Below are positions 16,513-24,012 of a stretch of DNA of 25,909 nucleotides, in pieces; position 1 is the first letter of the stretch, and each line of letters opens with the position of its first letter. The stretch is taken from positions 1 through 25,909 of the forward strand of contig JAEWAH010000243.1 of NCBI GenBank assembly GCA_023391725.1. The letters run 5' to 3'. Below the pieces are notes generated by a model. The model was not told where the DNA came from. It was given only the letters and a program-made list of their open reading frames with translations, and searched no databases. The position numbers were made by a program, and so were the translations under genes. Source of the stretch: Bacillota bacterium. GTDB lineage: Bacteria; Bacillota; Clostridia; Christensenellales; Aristaeellaceae.

Positions 16513-17163
16513 TTATCCTTTATGCCCCGCTTCCGTCACCGCGGCCACACACAGACGAACGCTTCCCACCCCGGCCCTAAACAGTGCCTGGGCGCAGGCG
16601 TGGGCGGTAGCGCCGGTGGTACACACATCATCCACCAGCAGGACCCGCATCCCCTCTATCTTCTGGCAAGCTTCAAAAGCTTCCAGCATGTTTTCCATGC
16701 GCCGGACCTTATTCAATTTGGCTTGCTGCCCGGTATTCCGGGTGCGCCGAAGCGCCTCCAGCACCGGTATGCCGCGATGCCTGGTTATTTCCTGCCCCAG
16801 AAGGAGCGCCTGGTTGAAGCCCCGCTCTAAAAGCCGCTCCTTGTGCAGTGGCACGGGAATGATGGCATCAAACCCTGCCCCATCCAAAGAACCGGCCATA
16901 TCTCTTCCCAGCCATACGGCCACATCCCGCACGCAATCGTACTTTAGGCGATGCACCAGCGCTTCGGTCACGCCCTCATAGCTGTAGGGCGCGTAGATCT
17001 TTTCGATCCCTTCCACCTGGAAAGGCGCACCTGTCCTGCGCAAGGAGTGCAATTTCGCCCGGCAATCCGCGCACAGATGGTCTCCCTGATCATCCAGCCG
17101 GGGATGGCCGCAGCCATAACACCGGGCATAAGGCGGGTATAGCCAGGAGCTCAGGCGATCCAT
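16513..17163 (-). CDS. comF: ComF-family phosphoribosyltransferase-like protein
   Basis: This 216-aa protein resembles ComF, which in naturally competent bacteria helps bring in or process single-stranded DNA; many non-competent bacteria also keep it. An N-terminal zinc ribbon (C15, C18, C31, C34) is followed by a type I phosphoribosyltransferase domain with DAIIPVPLHKERLLERGFNQ and the PRPP-loop VLLVDDVCTTGATA at about 174-187. I choose the ATG at 17161-17163 because AAGGAG lies 8 nt upstream. An upstream GTG at 17172 would lie directly against that site. It overlaps the recD2 stop by 13 bp, so the two are translationally coupled, and both concern DNA uptake or repair. No competence genes other than comF are in view. 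The family call is firm; the cellular role is inferred. Confidence 0.93.
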   Translation of the reverse strand: MDRLSSWLYPPYARCYGCGHPRLDDQGDHLCADCRAKLHSLRRTGAPFQVEGIEKIYAPYSYEGVTEALVHRLKYDCVRDVAVWLGRDMAGSLDGAGFDAIIPVPLHKERLLERGFNQALLLGQEITRHRGIPVLEALRRTRNTGQQAKLNKVRRMENMLEAFEACQKIEGMRVLLVDDVCTTGATAHACAQALFRAGVGSVRLCVAAVTEAGHKG

Positions 17164-19382
17164 CCCACCCACTCCTTCAATTGCCGGCAGAGCGTGGTAT
17201 ATCGCCTGGCGATGTGGTTGTTGCGCACCATAGCTGCAATCACTTCTTCCCGCCCCACAAGCACCACCAGATGCCGGGCCCTGGTGATGGCGGTGTAGAG
17301 CAGGTTCCGGGTGAGCAGCATCGGCGGCCCACCCACCACAGGCAGCACCACCACAGGAAACTCGCTGCCCTGGCTTTTATGCACCGAAAGGCAATAGGCC
17401 AATTCAAGAGATTCTCGCTGCTGCTCCTCGTAATCCACCAGCCGGTCCTCATCAAAGCGGACGGTCAATGTACGATCCTCCGGGTCGATAGCCTCAACAA
17501 AGCCAACGTCCCCGTTGAAGATACCCTTGCCTTCCTCCCACAGCTCACCGTTTTTCCGGCGCCATTCTATTTGATAATCGTTCTTCGTCTGCATCACCTT
17601 GTCGCCCACACGGAACAAGGCGTCGCCAAACACCAAAGAAGGCTTGCCCATCTGCGGGGGGTTCAGCGCTTCCTGCAAGAGCTTGTTCAACGCCCACACC
17701 CCGCACTCCCCCTTTTTCGTGGGGGAAAGCACCTGGATCTGCCTCACCGCCCCGGAAAGCCGTTCCGCATCCTTAAAACCCAAAAAGCCCGGAAGCCGCT
17801 GGGTGCATAGCGTCACGATGGTCTGGGCCGCCTCGGAAAGCACCGTCTTTTTTTCCAGGAATACGTCCGTGTCCTTGCCGTTCAGAATGGGCATTTCCCC
17901 TTGGTTGATCCGGTGGGCATTCAGGACGATCATGCTGTTCTCGTCCTGCCGGAAGATCTCTACGAGCCGCACGCTGGGCACAGCCTCGCTTCTCAGAATA
18001 TCCCCCAGCACGTTCCCCGGGCCTACGGGAGGCAGCTGGTCCGCGTCGCCCACCAGGATGAGCCGGGTGCCCGGCACGATGGCCCGCAAAAGGTTGCGCA
18101 TAAGAAGCACGTCCACCATGGACATTTCGTCCACGATGATGCAACTAGCCTCCAGCGGATTGTCCTGGCCCCTGGCGAAGCTGCTCTCGTCGCCGCCGTA
18201 CTCCAGCATCCGGTGGATGGTCTTGGCCTCCACCCCGGTGGCCTCGGTCATGCGCTTGGCCGCCCGGCCCGAGGGCGCGCAGAGCAGCACATCCCCCTCC
18301 TTGGAAAGGAGGCGGATGATGCAGTTGATGATGGTGGTCTTACCTGTGCCCGGGCCGCCGGTAATGACAAGGATCCCCTCGTCTACCGCCGCCTCTACCG
18401 CCTTTTGCTGCAAGGGGCTGAAATGGACGCCTTTTTCTTCCTCAAACCTGCGGATGGCCTCCTGCGCGCCTTTGCTCTTGCGGTAGGGCAGCGCGGCCAT
18501 CAGCTCGTGCAGCCGCTGGGCCACCTCCCGCTCGGAGTGAAAGTAAAGCGGCAGGTAGATGCCCAATTCCCCTTCATCTGTCGGGGCGGAGATCATCTCC
18601 CGGTTCAGTAGCAGTTCGGAAAGGGCATTCTCCGCCAAATCCTCTGGCACGCGCAGCATTTTCACCGCCTGGGAAACAAGCTCCGCCCGTGGCAAAAACA
18701 CATGGCCGCTCCCGGAAGCGGCCTCCTGAAGGATAAATTTCAATGCCGATTTGACCCGGTGGGGCGAATCCGCCGCAAGGCCCATAGATAAGGCGATGCG
18801 GTCGGCAGTTAAAAAGCCCACGCCCTCGATGTCCTCCACCAGGCGGTAGGGATTTTCCCGGATCACAAATTGCACCTGGTCGCCATACAGGCGGCTGATC
18901 TTTACCGCCAGGGAGGCGTTTACGCCATAGCTTTGCAAAAAAACCATGGCCTGCCGGGCATGCATCTGTTCATGATAACTTTCTGCGATTTGTGCCGCCC
19001 GCTTGGGGCCGATCTTGGGCACCTGGGCCAGCTTTGCCGGATGCTCGCTTAAAATGTCCAGCGCATCCTTGCCAAACGCATTCACGATCAGCTTGGCCGT
19101 GGCCGGCCCCACTCCCTTGATGAGCCCGGAGCCCAAATACCGTTCGATACCAAGAAGCGTCGTGGGCTTAACGATTTCGCACCCCGAGGCCTTCCACTGT
19201 TTTCCGTACTGTGGGTGCTCCATCCATACGCCGGTCAATATGATCTGTTCCCCGGAGGAAAGTTCCGGCAGCGCGCCCACCACCGTCACTTTGTCCCGCC
19301 CGGCGCGAACCTGCATAACCGTATAGCCGTTTTCCGCGTTGCGGTAGGTGATATCTGTTACCGTCGCTTCCAGTTGCTCCAC
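17151..19382 (-). CDS. recD2: ATP-dependent DNA helicase RecD2
   Basis: This 743-aa superfamily 1B helicase moves 5' to 3' on DNA and acts in repair and replication-fork maintenance without RecBC. The N-terminal OB-like part is followed by helix-hairpin-helix repeats (LIKGVGPATAKLIV and VPKIGPKRAAQI). Then come Walker A GGPGTGKTT at about 341-349, Walker B IIVDEMS near 413-420, GDADQLPPVGPGNVLGD, and the C-terminal VHKSQGSEFPVVVLP with the final ITRAR motif. All helicase motifs look intact. The start is a GTG at 19382 (MEQLEATVTDITYRNAENG matches the family start), with a modest AGGCGGGG ribosome site. A promoter at 19422-19450 points to it and shares its -35 with the divergent ABC-F gene. 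comF follows with a 13-bp overlap. Confidence 0.96.
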   Translation of the reverse strand: MEQLEATVTDITYRNAENGYTVMQVRAGRDKVTVVGALPELSSGEQIILTGVWMEHPQYGKQWKASGCEIVKPTTLLGIERYLGSGLIKGVGPATAKLIVNAFGKDALDILSEHPAKLAQVPKIGPKRAAQIAESYHEQMHARQAMVFLQSYGVNASLAVKISRLYGDQVQFVIRENPYRLVEDIEGVGFLTADRIALSMGLAADSPHRVKSALKFILQEAASGSGHVFLPRAELVSQAVKMLRVPEDLAENALSELLLNREMISAPTDEGELGIYLPLYFHSEREVAQRLHELMAALPYRKSKGAQEAIRRFEEEKGVHFSPLQQKAVEAAVDEGILVITGGPGTGKTTIINCIIRLLSKEGDVLLCAPSGRAAKRMTEATGVEAKTIHRMLEYGGDESSFARGQDNPLEASCIIVDEMSMVDVLLMRNLLRAIVPGTRLILVGDADQLPPVGPGNVLGDILRSEAVPSVRLVEIFRQDENSMIVLNAHRINQGEMPILNGKDTDVFLEKKTVLSEAAQTIVTLCTQRLPGFLGFKDAERLSGAVRQIQVLSPTKKGECGVWALNKLLQEALNPPQMGKPSLVFGDALFRVGDKVMQTKNDYQIEWRRKNGELWEEGKGIFNGDVGFVEAIDPEDRTLTVRFDEDRLVDYEEQQRESLELAYCLSVHKSQGSEFPVVVLPVVGGPPMLLTRNLLYTAITRARHLVVLVGREEVIAAMVRNNHIARRYTTLCRQLKEWVGWIA

Positions 19383-19421
19383 AGCCGCCCCGCCTTTCCG
19401 AGAACTTGTCCCATCTAGGCA

Positions 19422-19450
19422 ATTATACCATACGGCCGGGGCCTTGACAA
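19422..19450 (-). promoter_or_regulatory. Promoter of recD2-comF
   Basis: Minus-strand TTGTCA (19450-19445), a 17-bp spacer, then TATAAT (19427-19422) with a TGG extension, about 40 nt before the recD2 start. The -35 lies on top of the -35 of the divergent promoter at 19444-19472. Confidence 0.7.
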
Positions 19451-19472
19451 AGCGGACCGGCGCCTTTACAAT
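19444..19472 (+). promoter_or_regulatory. Promoter of the ABC-F gene and its leader
   Basis: TTGACA (19444-19449), exact 17-bp spacer, TACAAT (19467-19472). Transcription should start near 19479, giving a leader of about 170 nt before the ABC-F start. Five of the six -35 bases are shared with the opposing recD2 promoter. Confidence 0.75.
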
Positions 19473-19508
19473 AGGGTTACAAATATGGAAAGGGTAAGGT
19501 TTTTACGA

Positions 19509-19520
19509 ATGCGCGAATAA
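19509..19520 (+). CDS. Candidate three-codon leader peptide (MRE) of the ABC-F attenuator
   Basis: ATG CGC GAA TAA lies in the ABC-F leader about 30 nt after the predicted transcription start. GGTAAGG (19492-19498) sits about 10 nt before it as a plausible ribosome site. The stop falls directly before the first leader hairpin (from 19522), which is where a stalled ribosome would block pairing. Very short upstream ORFs of this sort are known from ribosome-mediated attenuators of antibiotic-resistance ABC-F genes. It is a prediction, since three codons can arise by chance. Confidence 0.45.
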   Translation: MRE

Positions 19521-19521
19521 T

Positions 19522-19644
19522 CGATTGCAAACACAATGCTGCCCTGATTTCAGGGTGTTGTTTTGCATCGGTTTAGCGCAAGAGGTGCCTTCCTTTTTTT
19601 GTGGGCTCTTTTTGTTTTGCGCCTTCCGATGCACACACGGGAGG
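19522..19644 (+). promoter_or_regulatory. Putative ribosome-mediated attenuator in the ABC-F leader
   Basis: Two competing structures can be drawn. Structure A pairs CGATTGCAAA (19522-19531) with TTTGCATCG (19562-19570, one bulge) and is capped by a perfect CCCTGA/TCAGGG stem (19542-19555). Structure C pairs GCATCGG (19565-19571) with CCGATGC (19626-19632) and encloses GCGCAA (19576-19581) with TTGCGC (19617-19622). Both need the segment 19565-19570, so they exclude each other. Structure C ends 6 nt before the GGGAGG ribosome site (19639-19644), and a T-run follows at 19594-19600 and another at 19645-19650. Whether the control is on transcription or translation cannot be decided by eye. Confidence 0.5.
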
Positions 19645-19652
19645 TTTTTTAT

Positions 19653-21272
19653 ATGCCTATCTGTTACCTGGAAGTCAACCGATTGGAATTTCACATCGGC
19701 CAGCGAAGGCTGTTTTCCATCCCCCATCTGATCATCAACCAAGGGGATCGCATCGGGCTCATCGGTAGAAATGGCGCAGGAAAATCCACACTTTTGGCTG
19801 TACTGAGCGGGGAATGCGCTCCGGATTCCGGCACGGTGAGAAGGGAAGTCCCTATGCATCTGGTGCATCAGTTTGGCGCGCCGGAGGATGAGCTCGGCGC
19901 CCAGGCCCTGAAGGAATTCCGAGTCGTGGAGCCTGCCGCGCGCCAAACCCGCAGCGGCGGAGAGCAGACGCGCTTGCGCCTGGCGGAAAAGGATCTTTTG
20001 CAGGTCAAGCTGCTCCTGTGCGACGAGCCTACCGCCAACCTGGACGAGGAGGGCCGGGGGCTGCTTTACCGCAAGCTTGACCAATGCGACACCTTCGTAC
20101 TTGTGAGCCATGACCGGGAATTATTGAACGGCCTATGCAACCGCATCTGGTTTTTGCAGGAGGAAACGGTCACCGATTTCCCTGGCAACTATGACGACTT
20201 CTTACGCATCCGCGAAACTGAAAAAGTGCAGCAAGCCCGGGACTATGAACGGTATACGGCAAAGAAAGCACAATTGGAGGCTGCCCTGGACACCGTTTCT
20301 CGAAAGGCGGCTAAAATGAAGGGCCCGCCCAAGCGCATGGGCAACAGTGAGGCTCGGCTGCACAAGCGTGACAACAAATCCCAGGAGCAGCTGCACAACG
20401 CCAAAAACGCTATGAAAACGCGCCTGGAGAAACTGGAGAAGGTGGACCGGCCCCGGGAAGAAATGACCATCCGACTGGATTTTTCCCTTACCGACCCGCC
20501 CCAAAGCCGCACGGTAATCCGGGCGGAGCATGTATCCTTCGGCTATGACAAGCCGCTTTTGAAAGATGTCTCCTTTGAGCTTCCCTTGGGCAGCAAGACT
20601 GCGCTGTTAGGGCCTAACGGGGCAGGCAAATCCACTCTTTTGCGATTGATCCGTGAGGAAGCCTCCGGTGTCCGCAAGACGCCCAAGGCTACCCTGGGCG
20701 TCTTTTACCAGGAGTTTGAAACTCTGGACATGGATGCATCCGTTCTCCAAAACGCCCTCAAGGCCAGCATCCAGTCGGAAACAGTGGCGCGCACGGTATT
20801 AAGCCGCCTGCTCTTTTCCCGGGACGACCTTCAAAAACCCGCCTCCGTCCTTTCCGGGGGCGAGCGGGTGAAGCTGGCCTTTGCCCAACTTTTCCTTGGT
20901 CCGGCCAACGTTCTCCTTCTGGATGAGCCCACCAATTACCTGGACATTCACTCCCTCTCGGTGCTGGAAACCATGCTTAAGGAATACGAAGGCACCGTGC
21001 TTTTTGTCTCCCATGACCAGGCCTTTGTCTCCGCCGTGGCCACCCGCTTGCTCCTATTGGATGATGGCCGCCTGACCGCTTATGAAGGCCCCCTGGTGAA
21101 CTATCAGCAAAAGCAGGCCTCTCCCGGTGATGACGCCGTCACCCGTTCCCGGCTGCAAATGCGCCTCTCCCAGCTCACCATTGCCATAGGCCGCGCCAAC
21201 CCCCAGGAAAAGGAACGCTTAGAAATCGAGTACGCCGCATGTCTCAAGGAGTATCAGGGAATACGGGGATAG
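19653..21272 (+). CDS. ABC-F family protein, likely antibiotic ribosome protection (CplR/Vga/Lsa-like)
   Basis: This 539-aa cytoplasmic protein has two ATPase domains and no membrane segment. ABC-F proteins of this group bind the ribosome exit site and displace lincosamides, pleuromutilins or streptogramin A. Walker A motifs are GRNGAGKST (about 38-46) and GPNGAGKST (about 320-328). Signatures are RSGGEQTR (near 100) and LSGGERVK, and Walker B regions are LLLCDEPTANLD and LLLDEPTNYLD. The long interdomain linker has the conserved KRMGNSEARLHKR near 227, typical from memory of the Vga/Lsa/CplR resistance branch rather than Uup or EttA. I start at the ATG at 19653, with GGGAGG 8 nt upstream; the frame from 19563 reads the regulatory leader. 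The long structured leader supports drug-inducible expression. The exact drug range is unknown. Confidence 0.85.
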   Translation: MPICYLEVNRLEFHIGQRRLFSIPHLIINQGDRIGLIGRNGAGKSTLLAVLSGECAPDSGTVRREVPMHLVHQFGAPEDELGAQALKEFRVVEPAARQTRSGGEQTRLRLAEKDLLQVKLLLCDEPTANLDEEGRGLLYRKLDQCDTFVLVSHDRELLNGLCNRIWFLQEETVTDFPGNYDDFLRIRETEKVQQARDYERYTAKKAQLEAALDTVSRKAAKMKGPPKRMGNSEARLHKRDNKSQEQLHNAKNAMKTRLEKLEKVDRPREEMTIRLDFSLTDPPQSRTVIRAEHVSFGYDKPLLKDVSFELPLGSKTALLGPNGAGKSTLLRLIREEASGVRKTPKATLGVFYQEFETLDMDASVLQNALKASIQSETVARTVLSRLLFSRDDLQKPASVLSGGERVKLAFAQLFLGPANVLLLDEPTNYLDIHSLSVLETMLKEYEGTVLFVSHDQAFVSAVATRLLLLDDGRLTAYEGPLVNYQQKQASPGDDAVTRSRLQMRLSQLTIAIGRANPQEKERLEIEYAACLKEYQGIRG

Positions 21273-21283
21273 AAAATGAATAT

Positions 21284-21321
21284 GCGGGGAGGGCTTCCTT
21301 TGAAAAGGAAACCCTTCCCGC
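21284..21321. repeat. Palindromic intergenic repeat, copy 2
   Basis: A 38-bp hairpin of the same design as 7019-7057: GCGGGGAGGG and CCCTTCCCGC arms around TTCCTTT / AAAAGGAA, 11 bp after the ABC-F stop. It is followed by ACTTTTATG, so it may also serve as the ABC-F terminator. Confidence 0.7.
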
Positions 21322-21358
21322 ACTTTTATGGGATGGAAAGTAAAACCAGCGCAAAACA

Positions 21359-21493
21359 CCCGTTCCATTCCCCTCCTGCGGAGGGGTGGACGGCGAAGCC
21401 GGACGGGGTGGTTGCCTGCGGCGCGCTGATGCGTCCCTGCTGACCACCCCGGCGCTGCGCGCCACCCCTCCACAGGAGGGGAATGAAACGAGA
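21359..21493. repeat. Nested inverted-repeat element between convergent genes
   Basis: The outer arms 21366-21389 and 21462-21485 are complementary at 23 of 24 positions (CATTCCCCTCCTG... and ...CAGGAGGGGAATG). The similarity continues outward with a few mismatches. Inside, CGGGGTGGT pairs with ACCACCCCG, and each outer arm has its own small CCCTCC/GGAGGG hairpin. It looks like a non-autonomous palindromic repeat of the kind common in gut Clostridia. It lies between the ends of the ABC-F gene and gltX and may stop transcription both ways. Confidence 0.75.
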
Positions 21494-21512
21494 GCCACCT
21501 ATATAGCTATAG

Positions 21513-23171
21513 CTATACCTCACCCGGCGCTGTTCCTGCGGCCTGCGCAATCCTCCCCTTCACCCTCTCTTCTCCCATCACCTGCATGACCTCATACAGA
21601 TCCGGAGAATTCTCCCGGCCTGTCAGGGCATACCTGATAACAGCGGCGGCATCGGCTAGCGTCCCTAAATAGGCGGAAGGATTGGCGGCATAGGCCTTTT
21701 TATCCAAGGCATATCCAAACTTCCCGGCCACGGCCTTTAAATGCTCGTACCACGCTTCTTTTGTCCGCACAGGGTCATACTCCTGTGCATACATCCGCAA
21801 AAAGGCGACCTGCTGAACCCCGCCAGGAAGCACTTCTGGATCAACAGAAAAGAATTCCTCCCAGAAATAGCCGAACGCATCCCGGACGTCTGCCCATTTT
21901 CCGATATCCTTGCGCGGTTTGGCGATGCCCCTCCCGATCCCCAGCACCCCCAGGGCATATGTCTGATCCTTCATGAGCGTATCATATAGCACGGGATCAA
22001 ACTCCTGCGCCCATGGGACCAGCTCGCTTAAAACCTCCCCTGCATCCATCACTGCGATCACATCCTTGGCGATATCCCGCAGCTTCTCCACATCAAACAC
22101 TGGCCCGCTAACGCCCAGGTTTGTAAGGTCGATCGCATACGCCTCCAGAGGCAATTCGGGATGCGCCCTGCGCCAGTCCTCATAGGCCGAGTTGATCAGG
22201 CGCATATAATATTCCCTCAGCGCCAGGGGTGGGATCCCCTGGGCCCTGTAATAGGCAGCGTGGCCGTCCGCGTCCCGGCGCTTGCTGAACTTGCGTTTGG
22301 AGGCGCCCTCCTTTTTCATGATGGGCGCCAGGTGACCATAGACCGGCGGCTTTTGCCCCAGCACTTCAAAAAGCTGCCGGTGGATGGGATAGGAGGAAAG
22401 CCATTCGTCCCCCCTAACCACATGGGTCGTATACATCAGCGAATCGTCCACAGCATGGGCAAAGTGGTACGTGGGCAGGCCGTCGGACTTTAGCAGAACG
22501 ATATCCTGCACATTCTCCGGCATGATGACCTCCCCCTTGAACAGATCGTGAAAACTTATTTTGCGCCCTGCTTCTCCGGGAGACCGCAGCCGGATCACAA
22601 ACTGCTTCCCAGCCTCTATCTCCCGTTCCACCTGCTCCAATGCTATCTCCCGGTGCACCGCCCACGCGCCATAATATCCGATGTCAACACCCTGCCGCTT
22701 TTGCTCCGTGCGCATGTCCTCCAGCGCCTGCTCATCGCAAAAGCAAGGGTATGCACGGCCCTGCGCCACCAGATCCTTGGCAAAGGCCCGGTAGATATCC
22801 CGGCGCTGACTTTGAACATACGGCGCGTATCCGCCGATTTCGATCCCGTCCGGGAAATAGCCCTCCTCATACGCGATACCAAACCTGCGCAGTTCCTGGG
22901 GGATGCGGTCTTTCGCGCCGGGAACTTCCCGTTTTTGATCCGTGTCATCCAAACGCACATAGAATGCGCCGCCCGTTTGCTTTGCCAAGCGGTAGCTAAG
23001 AAACGCCGCATACATCGTGCCTATGTGCATTTCTCCCGTGGGGCTGGGCGCCAGGCGCGTGACCATGGCTCCGTCCGGCAGATTTCTTTGTGGATAGCGC
23101 GCGATGATCTCCTGAACTTGCGCATGAACATCCGGGAACAACAAGTCTGCCATTTGCCGATATGCTTTCAT
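21513..23171 (-). CDS. gltX: Glutamate--tRNA ligase
   Basis: This 552-aa class I synthetase charges tRNA-Glu. The HIGH motif appears as HIGT at 49-52 in RLAPSPTGEMHIGTMY, and the KMSKS loop as KFSKR at 294-298. The catalytic core VRLDDTDQKR and the HVVRGDEWLSSYP segment are also clear. The start is the ATG at 23169-23171 (MKAYRQMADLLF), with GGAGG 7 nt upstream. The longer frame to 23366 runs through the T-box leader. Compared with standard GluRS of about 470-490 residues it has an extra N-terminal segment of about 35 residues and a longer middle. I recall this longer version in several Clostridia. A T-box leader controls it, so expression should rise when tRNA-Glu is uncharged. A genome may carry a second gltX. 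Confidence 0.95.
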   Translation of the reverse strand: MKAYRQMADLLFPDVHAQVQEIIARYPQRNLPDGAMVTRLAPSPTGEMHIGTMYAAFLSYRLAKQTGGAFYVRLDDTDQKREVPGAKDRIPQELRRFGIAYEEGYFPDGIEIGGYAPYVQSQRRDIYRAFAKDLVAQGRAYPCFCDEQALEDMRTEQKRQGVDIGYYGAWAVHREIALEQVEREIEAGKQFVIRLRSPGEAGRKISFHDLFKGEVIMPENVQDIVLLKSDGLPTYHFAHAVDDSLMYTTHVVRGDEWLSSYPIHRQLFEVLGQKPPVYGHLAPIMKKEGASKRKFSKRRDADGHAAYYRAQGIPPLALREYYMRLINSAYEDWRRAHPELPLEAYAIDLTNLGVSGPVFDVEKLRDIAKDVIAVMDAGEVLSELVPWAQEFDPVLYDTLMKDQTYALGVLGIGRGIAKPRKDIGKWADVRDAFGYFWEEFFSVDPEVLPGGVQQVAFLRMYAQEYDPVRTKEAWYEHLKAVAGKFGYALDKKAYAANPSAYLGTLADAAAVIRYALTGRENSPDLYEVMQVMGEERVKGRIAQAAGTAPGEV

Positions 23172-23186
23172 ACTCTTCCCTCCAAT

Positions 23187-23218
23187 AAAAAAAGCCCTTC
23201 GCCCCTGAAAGGACGAAA
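23187..23218 (-). terminator. T-box intrinsic terminator
   Basis: CTTTCGTCC pairs with GGGCGAAGG-type sequence (minus strand 23218-23194) and is followed directly by seven T residues (23193-23187). It is the alternative to the antiterminator at 23229-23241. Confidence 0.9.
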
Positions 23219-23444
23219 GACCAGCTTTCGCGGTACCACCTATCTTGATTGCCATGCAATCCGCTTTACGGGCATCCATCAATGCCCTTCCCCTGTATCG
23301 TGGGGTCACGGAAGGCTGGCCAAATGCTTCACCTTCTGCTCCGGCTCCTCGTTCAATGGCCTCCATTGCCCGCTTGCACCTTACCGGGCTCTCTTGAAAT
23401 GGTTAACCATCTACTCTCATCCATCATCGCAACATATGGAATTG
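23187..23444 (-). ncRNA. T-box leader of gltX
   Basis: The minus-strand leader between promoter and gltX carries T-box landmarks in order. These are a GAGAGTAGATGG segment near 23418, an AGAGAGCCC segment (23394-23386), GGTGCAAG (23380-23373) and the antiterminator core AGGTGGTACCGCG (23241-23229), then an intrinsic terminator. The core matches the T-box consensus. A GAA triplet at 23354-23352, after GGCCATT, is a candidate Glu specifier codon, although nearby GAG triplets at 23350-23345 are alternatives. Uncharged tRNA-Glu binding would stabilise the antiterminator and allow gltX transcription. Confidence 0.92.
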
Positions 23445-23450
23445 CCCCCA

Positions 23451-23478
23451 ATTATACCACGCGGCCGCTGGTTGTCAA
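23451..23478 (-). promoter_or_regulatory. Promoter of gltX and its T-box
   Basis: Minus-strand TTGACA (23478-23473), 16-bp spacer, TATAAT (23456-23451) with a GTGG extension. Both hexamers are perfect. Transcription should begin near 23444. Confidence 0.85.
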
Positions 23479-23534
23479 GGTGGTGCGCGCTCCAAACACT
23501 TCCCCTTCGTAAACGGTGATTTAGCGGGCTGCGA

Positions 23535-23814
23535 GCGTAGTAATCGGGCGGGAAGGCACACCTCCAAAAGGCTTCCCCTTGAGTTCCGGAGCCCCGCGCC
23601 GCCTGTGGCGGATGAAGCTAAGCGTAGGAAACTTGCGAAACGAGCAATGCCAGCATAGCGCAGCAGTGCGGCGATTGAGCAAGCCGAGTGGCTAGCTGTC
23701 GCACGCAAGCGACTGAAGAGGTGTTCTGCTCGAAAGGAAGGATGTATCATTTCCAAAGCTGGCGCGCACCAACACCTCTTCCGCCTCCTTCGTCGGCACC
23801 TTCCCCTCAAGGGG
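23535..23814. repeat. Modular dispersed repeat, copy 2
   Basis: This gene-free stretch shares three blocks with 11281-11630, in a different order. Block A is 23560-23574 (ACCTCCAAAAGGCTT), block B 23601-23680 (GCCTGTGGCGGA to GCGGCGATTGAGC) and block C 23771-23814 (AACACCTC to AAGGGG). The order here is A-B-C, against B-A-C in copy 1. Blocks B and C have identical lengths in both copies (80 and 44 bp). The remaining gene-free sequence to 24012 holds only the promoter below. Confidence 0.7.
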
Positions 23815-23977
23815 CAGACTTTTGGTGGCTGGTTTCAATCAACTGAAAGCAACAGCTTGAATACAGCATGAACCGCGCCGCTAAATCATCGTTTACTTGG
23901 GGAGCCTTTTTTAGTTGGCCACAGCAACTTCCGCCTGCAAAAGTGCCCTCTCCTGGAAAAGCTATCATTGCTTGTGA

Positions 23978-23983
23978 TATACT
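23978..23983 (+). promoter_or_regulatory. Possible extended -10 of the FecE-type ATPase gene
   Basis: TATACT follows GTGA (TG-N extension) about 30 nt before the start at 24013. The -35 region is poor (TGGAAA at 18 bp). Confidence 0.4.
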
Positions 23984-24012
23984 AAGCAAAACGCTATTCT
24001 TTGGGAGGTCCC

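Noticed and set aside
19503..20111. Minus-strand open frame across the ABC-F leader and start
   Set aside because: It covers a promoter-driven leader and the first ATPase domain of a clear gene and has no family motifs of its own.
21359..21493. CRISPR-like or tRNA-like structure in the nested palindrome
   Set aside because: There is only one pair of inverted arms, no regularly spaced direct repeats and no tRNA arms.
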